Source: Aliterella atlantica CENA595 (lineage in GTDB: Bacteria; Cyanobacteriota; Cyanobacteriia; Cyanobacteriales; Chroococcidiopsidaceae). Taken from it: a DNA stretch of 64,000 bases. Below, piece after piece: positions 48,882-57,442 of this stretch; the stretch's first letter is position 1; the number at the start of each line of letters is the position of its first letter. The position numbers and the translations under genes are program-made. Location: assembly GCF_000952155.1 (NCBI RefSeq), contig NZ_JYON01000021.1, forward strand, positions 1-64,000, written 5' to 3'. The notes under the pieces are model-generated. The model saw only the letters and a list, made by a program, of their open reading frames with translations, was not told the DNA's origin and ran no database searches.

Positions 48882-50411
48882 TTACAATCTGCGCCATTGC
48901 CGACCATCTTGATTGATCAATAATTCGGCTTCTGCAGGTTCCCAAGTACCCGCTTCGTATTGAGGGATTAATGCTGGATCTGAAGGCGCATCCCAAACGC
49001 TCAAAGCTGGCGTCACTAATTGCCAAGCTGCTTCTACTTCATCCGCGCGGGTAAATAGTGTTTGATCGCCCATCATGCAATCAAATAATAAGCGATCGTA
49101 AGCATCGCCTGTCGCTTGAATGCCGAAAGAACCATAACTAAAGTCCATATCAACAGAACGAGTGCTGACAAAAGAACCAGGCATTTTTACCTCAAAGCGC
49201 AAAGATATACCTTCATTGGGTTGAATCCGCATTGCTAAAACATTTGCATTAACTTGTTGCGCTGCCGATTGAAATATCGTGTGAGGCACTTGGCGGAAGT
49301 GAATTGAAATTTCCGAAACTTTTTTCGGCAATCGTTTCCCAGTCCGCAAATAGAAAGGCACACCTTGCCAGCGCCAGTTATCAATCAAAAACTTCATTGC
49401 TACGTAAGTCGGCGTAGTTGAATTGGGATCGACTCCTGGTTCTTGGCGATAACCTGCAACTTGTTTGCCCTTCATCCACCCAGCACTATATTGACCCCGT
49501 ACTGCCGATCGCTGTAAATTTTGCAAGTCTGCTAGGTGTGCTGCCTGAATTACCTTAACTTTCTCTGTCCTCATACTATCGGCATCCAGAGAGTTGGGCG
49601 GCTCCATTGCTGTTAGGCAAAAGAGTTGCATCAAGTGGTTTTGCAACATATCGCGCAACGCCCCAGAGCTTTCATAGTAACCTGCCCGATCTTCTACTCC
49701 AACCGTTTCTGCTACAGTAATTTGGACGTGATCGACAAATTGGCGATTCCACAACGGCTCAAAGATGGCGTTAGCAAAGCGAAAAACTAGCAAGTTTTGG
49801 ACGGTTTCTTTGCCTAAGTAATGATCGATGCGATAGACTTGTTCTTCTCTGCATACCTGCTGCACTACTCGGTTTAAAATCCGCGCCGAACCTAAGTCTC
49901 GTCCAAAAGGTTTTTCAATTACTAAGCGACTTTTTAGGGGATCTTCCAGCATTTTTACTGTTCCTAGCTGCTTGATTGCTTCGGCAAAAAACTTCGGAGA
50001 GACGGATAAATAAAACATCCGATTTCCGCGCGTACTGCGTTTGCTATCAAGTTCGCTTAAAAAGTCTTTGAGTTTCTGGTAGCTCTCTGGGTTATCAATA
50101 TCACCCGAACAGTAAAATATTCCCTGCGAAAAGTCTTGCCACAAGTCTTCCGAGCCGATACCATCGGAAAATTGTTCGACTCCTTCGCGCATATGTTCGC
50201 GGAAGTATTCGTGAGTCCATTCTCGCCGCGCTACGCCAACAATGGTAGTTTCTGGTGGAATGCGACGTTCGCGGCGCAATTTATAAAGTGCTGGAACTAA
50301 TTTGCGCTGTGTCAAATCGCCTGAAGCGCCAAAGATAACGATAATCTGAGGTTCGGGTAGCTTTTCTTGTTGCAACCCTATACGCAAAGGATTTTCTAGC
50401 AACTTGACCAT
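48882..50411 (-). CDS. zwf: glucose-6-phosphate 1-dehydrogenase
   Basis: Oxidises glucose-6-phosphate with NADP to 6-phosphogluconolactone, the entry of the oxidative pentose phosphate path and the main NADPH source at night. The 509-residue protein has the Rossmann [11 protein letters not shown] (28-38), EKPFG (166-170) and the active-site IDHYLGKE (195-202) with His197. Length and motifs are standard. It lies after tal and before opcA in the fbp-tal-zwf-opcA cluster. Confidence 0.96.
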   Translation of the reverse strand: MVKLLENPLRIGLQQEKLPEPQIIVIFGASGDLTQRKLVPALYKLRRERRIPPETTIVGVARREWTHEYFREHMREGVEQFSDGIGSEDLWQDFSQGIFYCSGDIDNPESYQKLKDFLSELDSKRSTRGNRMFYLSVSPKFFAEAIKQLGTVKMLEDPLKSRLVIEKPFGRDLGSARILNRVVQQVCREEQVYRIDHYLGKETVQNLLVFRFANAIFEPLWNRQFVDHVQITVAETVGVEDRAGYYESSGALRDMLQNHLMQLFCLTAMEPPNSLDADSMRTEKVKVIQAAHLADLQNLQRSAVRGQYSAGWMKGKQVAGYRQEPGVDPNSTTPTYVAMKFLIDNWRWQGVPFYLRTGKRLPKKVSEISIHFRQVPHTIFQSAAQQVNANVLAMRIQPNEGISLRFEVKMPGSFVSTRSVDMDFSYGSFGIQATGDAYDRLLFDCMMGDQTLFTRADEVEAAWQLVTPALSVWDAPSDPALIPQYEAGTWEPAEAELLINQDGRQWRRL

Positions 50412-50457
50412 AGATAGTAGTTTTGAGTTTTGAGTAACTATTGGATTTAAATCAACA

Positions 50458-50597
50458 ACCAGTTTTTACAGTGACCAGTTTTTACAGTAAATATTGACAG
50501 AGTTTGGCGATTAATTAGATAGAGACTTTAACTGACAATCATCGCTAGTAACTAGATCGTCTATAACTGGTTACTGGTCACTGGTCACTGGTCACTG
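50458..50597. repeat. short tandem repeats between tal and zwf
   Basis: Two copies of a 16-base unit (ACCAGTTTTTACAGTG) at 50458-50488, and from 50571 to 50597 about four copies of a 7-base unit (ACTGGTC). This is the short tandem repetitive DNA known from cyanobacteria. Confidence 0.75.
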
Positions 50598-50598
50598 C

Positions 50599-51741
50599 TT
50601 ATACGGGTGATAACTTGTTTACTTTCTCTTCTAGAGATTGCATTAAAGATTCAAAAGGTTTAACAAATTTATCAATCCCATCGACTAACAACTCATCCAT
50701 TACTTTGTCTATGTCAATGTTGATATCTGGATCTTTGAGGCTTTCGATGAGTTGATAAGCTTCTTCTACACCTGTTTCTACCCGATTATCTACGTCGCAA
50801 TGGTCGGCGCAAGCTTCGATGGTGCTTGGTGGTAGTGTATTCACAGTGTCGGGACCAACTAATTCATCGACGTACATAACATCGCTGTAGCTAGGATCTT
50901 TGGTGCTGGTACTTGCCCACAATAGGCGCTGTACGTTTGCACCTTTGGCTGATAACGCTTTCCAGCGATCGCTTTGAGTAATTTTTTTGTACTCTTGGTA
51001 AGCTATTTTTGCATTGGCGATCGCTACTTTGCCTTTAACTGCGGTTAGTTTTGCTGCTAGGTTCGCATCATCAATGCCTTTAAGTTTGGCATCGATTTTG
51101 CCATCAATATTGCTATCAATGCGGCTGAGGAAGAAACTAGCAACGGAGGAAATTTTGCTAATATCTTTGCCTTCTGCGGCACGTTTTTCTAAGCCGCGAA
51201 TGTAAGCCCAGGCTGACTCCACATAGCTATCTACAGAAAATAGCAAAGTAACGTTGACGTTAATTCCTTCGCTGATTACCTGTTCTACTGCTGGTAAACC
51301 TGCGCTCGTACCAGGGATTTTGATCATGACGTTATCCCTTCCGATTTCTTGATAGTAGCGCCTAGCTTCTTTGATTGTTGCTTCGGTATCGTGGGCGATT
51401 GTCGGCGGTACTTCAATACTCACATAGCCATCTAATCCATCTGACGAGTCGTAAACGGGGCGCAAAATGTCACAGGCGTTGCGAATATCGTCAAATACTA
51501 GCGATTCGTAGATTTTGTAAGTTGGCAATCCTTGACGAACGCCTGCTTCTATATCTGCATCGTAAATGACGTTTCCTGCGATCGCTTTTTCAAAGATAGC
51601 TGGGTTTGAGGTGATCCCGCAGATGCCTTGATTTGTCACCATATCCTTAAGTTCGCCTGACTTAACTAAGTCGCGAGTTAAGTTATCCATCCAGATACTT
51701 TGACCGAACTGCTTGATTTCTAGTAAATGGTTAGTTGCCAC
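50599..51741 (-). CDS. tal: transaldolase
   Basis: Moves a three-carbon dihydroxyacetone unit between sugar phosphates of the pentose phosphate path. The 380-residue protein has the Schiff-base Lys141 in NVMIKIPGTSAG, the N-terminal GITSNPAIF block, and the NVTLLFSVDSY block. It is the long tal form found with zwf in cyanobacteria. fbp is 82 bp upstream and zwf about 190 bp downstream. Confidence 0.94.
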   Translation of the reverse strand: MATNHLLEIKQFGQSIWMDNLTRDLVKSGELKDMVTNQGICGITSNPAIFEKAIAGNVIYDADIEAGVRQGLPTYKIYESLVFDDIRNACDILRPVYDSSDGLDGYVSIEVPPTIAHDTEATIKEARRYYQEIGRDNVMIKIPGTSAGLPAVEQVISEGINVNVTLLFSVDSYVESAWAYIRGLEKRAAEGKDISKISSVASFFLSRIDSNIDGKIDAKLKGIDDANLAAKLTAVKGKVAIANAKIAYQEYKKITQSDRWKALSAKGANVQRLLWASTSTKDPSYSDVMYVDELVGPDTVNTLPPSTIEACADHCDVDNRVETGVEEAYQLIESLKDPDINIDIDKVMDELLVDGIDKFVKPFESLMQSLEEKVNKLSPV

Positions 51742-51823
51742 GATCTTTAACTCCTATTTTGGTTATTACGGTAACAATTAGTTGCTTAAAGTTTTGAAAC
51801 TAAAGGCACATAAAAGCTAAAAT

Positions 51824-52891
51824 TTATTGCGGTACGCGCGATCTCTCCATTTGTTTTCTTTGTGCCTGTTGCTCGATAAAAGACTCTACCAAGGCAACAT
51901 CTTCTTTACTGCCAATAATTAAAGGCGTACGCTGATGGAGTTTTTCGGGTACTACATCCATAATTTCGCCACTTCCGGTGCTAGCTCTACCGCCTGCTTG
52001 TTCGATCAAAAAAGCTAAAGGTGCAGACTCGTACAGCAATCGCAATTTTCCTTCTGGTTTTTGCTCTGTACCAGGATACAGAAAGACTCCTCCTTGCACC
52101 AGAATACGATGAATATCTCCTACCATTGCTCCACCGTAACGAGCGGTATAACCCTCAGTACGATGAACGTAACGAATATATTCTCGAAAAGATTCCTCCC
52201 ATTGCCAGAAGTTTCCTTCATTGACGCTATAAATTGCTCCATGATTGGGAATGGTAATATTTTCCTCAGTTAGAATAAACTCGCCTAAACTGGGGTCAAG
52301 GGTAAAGGAATGAACTCCATTGCCGATAGAGTAGACCAGCATCGTACTAGGTCCGTAAAGAATATAACCTGCGGCAATTTGTTGATGACCATCTTGCAAC
52401 AAATCTTGCGCCGAACCATCAACATCATCTCCTTGTTGTCGCCGGATGGCAAAAATAGAACCCAAGGTCAGGTTAATATCAGTATTGGAGGAGCCATCTA
52501 TCGGGTCATAGAGCAGGGTATAACGACCGATAGGGCAGTTTTCCGGGATGTAGTAGGGTTTCTCCATTTCCTCGGATGCTAGACGGCATACAAGCCCGCT
52601 TTGCTTGAATACTGAAATAAATACATCGTTGGAATAGACATCCATCTTTTTTACAGATTCTCCTTGGACGTTGGTTTCTCCAGTAAATCCAAGTACGCCT
52701 GCCATTAACCCCGCACGACTTAGCCGTCGCGCAATTAGCTTGCCTGCAAGGGCAATCCGATTCATCAAAGCACTAAGATCCTGTGCTTCTGCACCAAAGC
52801 TGTGCAGTTGCTCTAAGACGTGGCGCGATAAGGTAGTACAGTCTCTTTCTAAAGCGTACTCCCGATCTTCTGTTGGTTGCACGTCTGCCAT
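51824..52891 (-). CDS. fbp: class I fructose-1,6-bisphosphatase
   Basis: Hydrolyses fructose-1,6-bisphosphate in the Calvin cycle and gluconeogenesis. The 355-residue protein has the metal-binding ASEEME (~106-110) and [11 protein letters not shown] (~128-138) motifs, with Asp129 and Asp132 at the metal site, and [31 protein letters not shown] further on. Class I FBP in cyanobacteria works beside the dual-function class II FBP/SBPase. It is the first gene of the fbp-tal-zwf-opcA cluster, with its promoter region at 52892-53189. Confidence 0.95.
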   Translation of the reverse strand: MADVQPTEDREYALERDCTTLSRHVLEQLHSFGAEAQDLSALMNRIALAGKLIARRLSRAGLMAGVLGFTGETNVQGESVKKMDVYSNDVFISVFKQSGLVCRLASEEMEKPYYIPENCPIGRYTLLYDPIDGSSNTDINLTLGSIFAIRRQQGDDVDGSAQDLLQDGHQQIAAGYILYGPSTMLVYSIGNGVHSFTLDPSLGEFILTEENITIPNHGAIYSVNEGNFWQWEESFREYIRYVHRTEGYTARYGGAMVGDIHRILVQGGVFLYPGTEQKPEGKLRLLYESAPLAFLIEQAGGRASTGSGEIMDVVPEKLHQRTPLIIGSKEDVALVESFIEQQAQRKQMERSRVPQ

Positions 52892-53189
52892 TATTTTCGT
52901 CCTCCCGCTTGAGTGGAACGCTTAACGATCCGCACGCTGGCGTATAAGTTGGTTATGTTTCTATCTTAGAGAGGGAAATTGATAAGTGAAATCCGACTTT
53001 AGATAAACTATAGAATCCGCGTTTTGGCGATCGCTTGTACCTAGTTTACAAACAATAAAAATGCCGACTAAGTATGACCTTGCTAAGAATTGTCATAACT
53101 TGCCGGATATATACCAATATTTGTTAGTTCTCTACCAGATTGATTGCTTGAGAGAACTAGAGAGTAATTGCGGTCATTGTTGGGGCTAA
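52892..53189. other. promoter region of fbp and 3' side of the RRM gene
   Basis: About 300 bases; I see one HIP1-type site and no clear hairpin. The promoter of the fbp cluster must lie here. Confidence 0.5.
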
Positions 53190-53480
53190 TTAATACTCAT
53201 TTCTCCTAGAAACGCCACCGCCTTCGCGCCGATTATCTTCTCTGGGCTTGGCTTTATTTACTCTTAGCTGGCGACCCATCCATTCAGCGCCATCTAATTC
53301 GGTAATAGCTGTATCTTCTTGGGCATCTTCTGTCATATCAACAAAGGCAAAACCCCGCATCCGTCCGGTCTCTCGGTCTGTAGGTAAAACAATTCTTTTG
53401 ATCGAGCCGTATTCAGCAAATACTGCTCTTAAATCTTCTTCAGTAGCGCGGTAGGATAGGTTTCCAACGTAAATAGTCAT
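53190..53480 (-). CDS. RRM RNA-binding protein (cyanobacterial Rbp)
   Basis: A protein of about 96 residues with a single RRM: RNP2 IYVGNL at the N-terminus and RNP1 RGFAFVDM, then a short Arg/Gly-rich tail (REGGGVSRR). The frame is open to an ATG at 53504, but the family starts MTIYVGNLSYRA, so ATG 53480 is chosen. Cyanobacterial Rbp proteins bind single-stranded RNA and are often cold-induced. Confidence 0.9.
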   Translation of the reverse strand: MTIYVGNLSYRATEEDLRAVFAEYGSIKRIVLPTDRETGRMRGFAFVDMTEDAQEDTAITELDGAEWMGRQLRVNKAKPREDNRREGGGVSRRNEY

Positions 53481-53743
53481 AGCGATCGCATTAAGTCTAG
53501 ACAAGGTGCGAAAGTTTTAAGCCAGACGGATAGCGAACATTGCTAGCAAGCAAGCTCTTATCTGAATTGTCGATGGTAGTAAAATTTTGCTAACTGTAAT
53601 GCCAGCAGCGCCATTTCTACCAAAAACAGGAGTGAACTTACGCATACGTCATATCATAGCTCATTCCATTAAGTTCAAAGGTCATCTGGATTACAAAACT
53701 TTTACTTGTAGCGGTTAGCTTATTACCAACCGCCCTACAAAAA

Positions 53744-53965
53744 TTAATCAATGGAGATAGACTGAGGTCCGCTGCTTCTACCGTTATTGTTCTGATTTGC
53801 AGTCGAGGTACTTGGTAAAGTGGAGCCACCTTGCTGCTGAATCCAGCTTTTCACAGGATCGTCATTTAAGTTAAGGCGCAATAATCCCGAACAAAGTCCA
53901 CCTAAAAATGAAACTGGATGCTGGGCAAATTCTTTAAAAATTGGGGTTAGCTCATCAACGAACAT
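53744..53965 (-). CDS. small conserved cyanobacterial protein of unknown function
   Basis: A protein of about 73 residues. It starts MFVDELTPIFKEFAQHPVSF, then a hydrophobic GGLCSGLLRLNLNDDPVKSWIQQQG and a disordered tail. I recognise the DELTPIFK and LNLxDDPVKSW pattern as a conserved cyanobacterial small protein, but no function is known to me. An ATG at 53998 is also in frame, but the shorter start fits the family pattern. Confidence 0.65.
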   Translation of the reverse strand: MFVDELTPIFKEFAQHPVSFLGGLCSGLLRLNLNDDPVKSWIQQQGGSTLPSTSTANQNNNGRSSGPQSISID

Positions 53966-54045
53966 AATGTAATATTTCCTATTGTTAATAACCTTCACTG
54001 GGATTGTAGCGCATCCCCCTGTAGTAACTCTTGTCCCCTTGTCTC

Positions 54046-57000
54046 TTACTTACTTTCCGAGGAGAACAAACACTTATCTGAGTCGCAGCCTGCGGGTCCA
54101 GCTTCGGATAATTCACCAGAATCGTAACGACTCAAAGCAGCATAGAAGTCTTCAGTTTGCCTGTGCTTTTTCACTTCCTGCATCATTTGCTCGTAAGTTT
54201 CTTTGCTAATTGGTTCAAATGGCAAGCGGGGAAAGGTTTGATGCGCGTCAAATCGAGCAAGGAGGGCGGCAGAGATGTAGCCTTCGTCATCGCGGATAGC
54301 TTCATATATCCGGTTTCCCAATGCTTCAATTTCGTTCTCTCTTAGCTCAATAGTGGCGCTGGTGTTGTGAGCTACATAGAATTTCTGCACTTGCATATAG
54401 AAGTCCATTTGAGATGCAGCGCTAAATTGACTAATATCAATTTCATCTGCTCCTGGCAAATCAGCCCAAGGTACAGCTACAGGAATTTCTACTAGCCATT
54501 CGGTGCAACGAGTATCAAAAGGATCGTTTAATAAGTTACCGTTTTCGTCTTTGTCTGATTGCGACGGTACAACGTTATAGCCATAGTCGATGCAAGCTAG
54601 GGCTACAGGGTCATTTTTGCGGAAAGTGATTCTGCGAATAAAACGTTGCGCTTTGGGGGGATGCCAGCCTGGGGATGCGCCTGTAAGAAGAGATTTTGTT
54701 CCCGATGGTTGAATAGTCGTACAACGATTGGGACGTTTGAGATTATGCGTGTCGCAGTATTCCCATACTACTTGATGCACAATATCTTTCCATTTAGTCA
54801 AATATGCTTCTTCTTGTTGCTTAAATTCAATTCCTTGGACTGTATGCGGTCTTCCTGCTGCCCACCAGCGCAGCCACTCAGTACCAAAAGCATTAACAAA
54901 AAAGTCAAATAAACCTGTAAAAGATACGCCAACAATTGGATCTAATTCCCGCGATTGTTGGTATCTTTCTTCTTGGAATTGATGGTTCAATAAAGAGGCA
55001 ACAGATAATGCTCCGGCTGTGAATGCATCTACTTGTTCTTGATGGTTGTGCGGGTCAATTTGATTGATATGAACCTCAGACAAATTGCAATTTCCAGTCA
55101 GCGTATTTCCAAATACACCTTTATTGAATTCTGGTTCGTTGAAGCAATAAGTGTCGTGCAGTCCTGGTAATTCTTCCACACTTAGGATGTTTTGCCATTT
55201 ACCTTTTGCAGTTGGCTGATGTCCTTTGCTTGTATCTAGACGCTGACAGGGAATCTCCGCGCAATCAGTAATTTGCAGATAATAGAGGTCTTTAGCTCTT
55301 TTACCTAAATTTGTTGTCCCTGCTTGACGTGCCATGATATTTGCTGACGACCTGATGGCACATTTAGCTAAGAGTAGTTGCAAACGATATGCTCTTTGGT
55401 AATCGGAAACATATATTCTGATGCCGTAGCTACTGGTATTAGAACCATCACTGTCAGCTAGTCCAGCTATAAAAGCAAGAATAGCTTGTCTGTTCCAACT
55501 TGCGATCGCATTTAACGCATCTGCATCGTTCTTTAAGCGATACAACAGTTCCCCTGAAAACCCTAAATCTGTAGCATCTACAAATGATGGTAGATAGCCA
55601 TAGTTTCTTTCCGGCGACTTTTTCCCAGCAACTAAAAGTTTGGCTTTCTTGTCATAAAGACGGATTTTAGCCTTACCATTACTATCTAAAGTTCCGTCAC
55701 CCACAGCTAGCCCTAGAGTATAGGCATAAGCTGAATCGACAGCAACACCATCTTGATAATCAATTACAAATGGTTCAGTATGAATGCTGTATTTGCTGCG
55801 ATTTAGTAAGTCTTTTGTTTGTACCTCTTGATATTCTTTGCCAAATCTATCTTTGACAAAGAAACGATGATACTCTGTTGCATCTAAGTAAGAGCCATCA
55901 GTGAAGCGGACTCTATATAATTTTTGTCCCGTATTTGTTTGGAAAGGAATTACTTTGCTCCAGCGCTTACCGTTCCAAATTTCCATTTCTTCTCCTACTA
56001 CATCCTTAATTTTGTGGATGCTGTCGCGGGTAATTAATAAAGTGTCTCCAGAAACACAGTGGAAGTTAGCGCCGATGATTTCTCCGCAAGGATTTAGGGC
56101 ATATCTAGACAGGCGATGTTCTATTTCTGCTTCTGGCATTTGGGAAGAATGATTTTGCAGCCACAAACGTGCTTCTGCTTCAGATTTGGCGTAGGTTTTG
56201 AGAAAATCTTGTTTTAGTTCTATTGTATTCAGGATATCTGCATTTGCTCTTGCGATCGCTTCTCCTGCCCATTGAATCGCGCCTTCTCCTGAATAATACT
56301 GCTGTCTGACTGCATCAATACATTCTTCTAAACTAGGTTTGCGATGAAATACCCGCGTGTGGTTAGCCATCCGCAAAGCATCGCGTTCGGGATCGATCCG
56401 CCAGTTGCCGTTTTCATCTTGATGCCATAAATTACCTTTAGCGTTAGCAAATAACTCGTCTTCGCTTGTTCCTTGGCGCATTCCGGCACTACGACGCACG
56501 TTTCCAGCCACGACTACTACAGCCGCTTCGTCTATTAACAAGCAGCATTCTACAGAATTTAATTGTCGCCCTACAGCCTTGTTGAGGATAGCGCTAGCGC
56601 GATCGTATAATTCGGGTAATTTGACTGGGTTAGCAACGCCGCCAAAGCCTTTTAAAAGCTCTCCAGCAGCGCGGACATCTCTTAAATCGATGCAAACATT
56701 TACTGCATCAGTAAATTGCTCGTCACTAGAAAATTCTAAAAGCGTTTGATAAGACTTTACCCAACCAGCGCGGCTGTCGCCTACATAAATTGTGACATTG
56801 TTACCTGCGATCGCAACTTCTGTTTGTTGGCGGCGCAAATTGGCGGGAGTAGCACCAATTTCCCTTTGTACCGTGACGTTTAGGCGATTGCGAATCGGTG
56901 GCAGTTGGTTGATATATTTTGGTTCGAGGACAGCACCCGTACCGCAGCCCATCATTGCCAAATCCATCATTAAACCAAAAGAGCGCCAGTCTACCACGTT

Positions 57001-57312
57001 GGTACTGGTGCAGTTGTACGCGCCAGAGAAGTTTTCTGGCTTTTCGATCCATTCTGTGCCTCCTACCCACAGCCAACGACCGGAAGAAAGAGATTTTAGC
57101 TGTTGCTGCATCAGAGCGATTAGAGCAGCTTGCTCTGTGGTTAGCTTGCCTAAGCGAGTTAATCCTTGGAGAGTGCGATCGCATACTTGCTGCCAAGTTT
57201 CCCTTCCTTTTGCTGTGCGGCGGCTGTAAGTCCGAAAAAATACAGGTAAGCCAGCAGGGGCAGTTTCAGGAAATTCGCTACTGTTTTGAACCCGCTCTAA
57301 ATCTCTCACCAT
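54046..57312 (-). CDS. nrdJ: class II ribonucleotide reductase (cobalamin-dependent), intein-split
   Basis: Reduces ribonucleoside triphosphates to deoxy forms, using adenosylcobalamin to make a thiyl radical. The 1088-residue precursor contains a 323-residue intein (residues 419-741); the mature protein would be about 765 residues. Host motifs include YNCTSTNVVDWRS near residue 100, MMGCGTGAVLEP, NPCGEIIGANFH just before the intein with the radical Cys, and TIQPSGTKSLLTGASPG. The overall type is the monomeric class II enzyme. The intein sits in the catalytic barrel, directly before the CNLSEVHI block, so splicing is needed for activity. Cobalamin synthesis is represented in the window by cbiA. 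Confidence 0.95.
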   Translation of the reverse strand: MVRDLERVQNSSEFPETAPAGLPVFFRTYSRRTAKGRETWQQVCDRTLQGLTRLGKLTTEQAALIALMQQQLKSLSSGRWLWVGGTEWIEKPENFSGAYNCTSTNVVDWRSFGLMMDLAMMGCGTGAVLEPKYINQLPPIRNRLNVTVQREIGATPANLRRQQTEVAIAGNNVTIYVGDSRAGWVKSYQTLLEFSSDEQFTDAVNVCIDLRDVRAAGELLKGFGGVANPVKLPELYDRASAILNKAVGRQLNSVECCLLIDEAAVVVVAGNVRRSAGMRQGTSEDELFANAKGNLWHQDENGNWRIDPERDALRMANHTRVFHRKPSLEECIDAVRQQYYSGEGAIQWAGEAIARANADILNTIELKQDFLKTYAKSEAEARLWLQNHSSQMPEAEIEHRLSRYALNPCGEIIGANFHCVSGDTLLITRDSIHKIKDVVGEEMEIWNGKRWSKVIPFQTNTGQKLYRVRFTDGSYLDATEYHRFFVKDRFGKEYQEVQTKDLLNRSKYSIHTEPFVIDYQDGVAVDSAYAYTLGLAVGDGTLDSNGKAKIRLYDKKAKLLVAGKKSPERNYGYLPSFVDATDLGFSGELLYRLKNDADALNAIASWNRQAILAFIAGLADSDGSNTSSYGIRIYVSDYQRAYRLQLLLAKCAIRSSANIMARQAGTTNLGKRAKDLYYLQITDCAEIPCQRLDTSKGHQPTAKGKWQNILSVEELPGLHDTYCFNEPEFNKGVFGNTLTGNCNLSEVHINQIDPHNHQEQVDAFTAGALSVASLLNHQFQEERYQQSRELDPIVGVSFTGLFDFFVNAFGTEWLRWWAAGRPHTVQGIEFKQQEEAYLTKWKDIVHQVVWEYCDTHNLKRPNRCTTIQPSGTKSLLTGASPGWHPPKAQRFIRRITFRKNDPVALACIDYGYNVVPSQSDKDENGNLLNDPFDTRCTEWLVEIPVAVPWADLPGADEIDISQFSAASQMDFYMQVQKFYVAHNTSATIELRENEIEALGNRIYEAIRDDEGYISAALLARFDAHQTFPRLPFEPISKETYEQMMQEVKKHRQTEDFYAALSRYDSGELSEAGPAGCDSDKCLFSSESK
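55090..56058 (-). mobile_element. intein in nrdJ with DOD homing endonuclease
   Basis: The intein starts at Cys419 (CVSGDTLL) and ends with TGN before Cys742 of the host. Splicing block B (GSYLDATEYHRF; Thr and His) is present. Endonuclease blocks of the LAGLIDADG type are LGLAVGDG (intein residues 115-122) and FIAGLADSDG (196-205). Block F/G reads HDTYCFNEPEFNKGVFGNTLTGN. The last residue is Asn, followed by Cys+1, but the residue before Asn is Gly, not the usual His. Confidence 0.93.
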
Positions 57313-57406
57313 AAAAAAAGTCGTGGTTTTTGGGGATAGATTAAGACTATACGCGATTTAGATATGGCGGTAAAGATTGAAATTTTTCAGGATTTGCGCT
57401 AGGGGT

Positions 57407-57434
57407 AGAGTTGGACTTGCCTAAGTCCAACTCT
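57407..57434. terminator. perfect 12-bp hairpin downstream of the DUF11 protein gene
   Basis: Arms AGAGTTGGACTT and AAGTCCAACTCT around a 4-base loop, 9 bases after the stop of the first DUF11 gene. No T-run follows, so it may be a repeat-type terminator. Confidence 0.55.
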
Positions 57435-57442
57435 AATGTAAG

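Noticed and set aside
53638..53829. 63-codon frame overlapping the small conserved protein
   Set aside because: It runs in another frame of the same strand across the conserved gene, with no family pattern. It is likely a chance frame.
56792..57314. Long plus-strand frames opposite nrdJ
   Set aside because: They lie wholly within the conserved nrdJ coding sequence on the other strand and have no recognisable pattern.
57313..57442. Cobalamin riboswitch in front of nrdJ
   Set aside because: The 130-base spacer is too short and I see no B12-box-like sequence. Only a simple hairpin that belongs to the upstream gene's end is visible.
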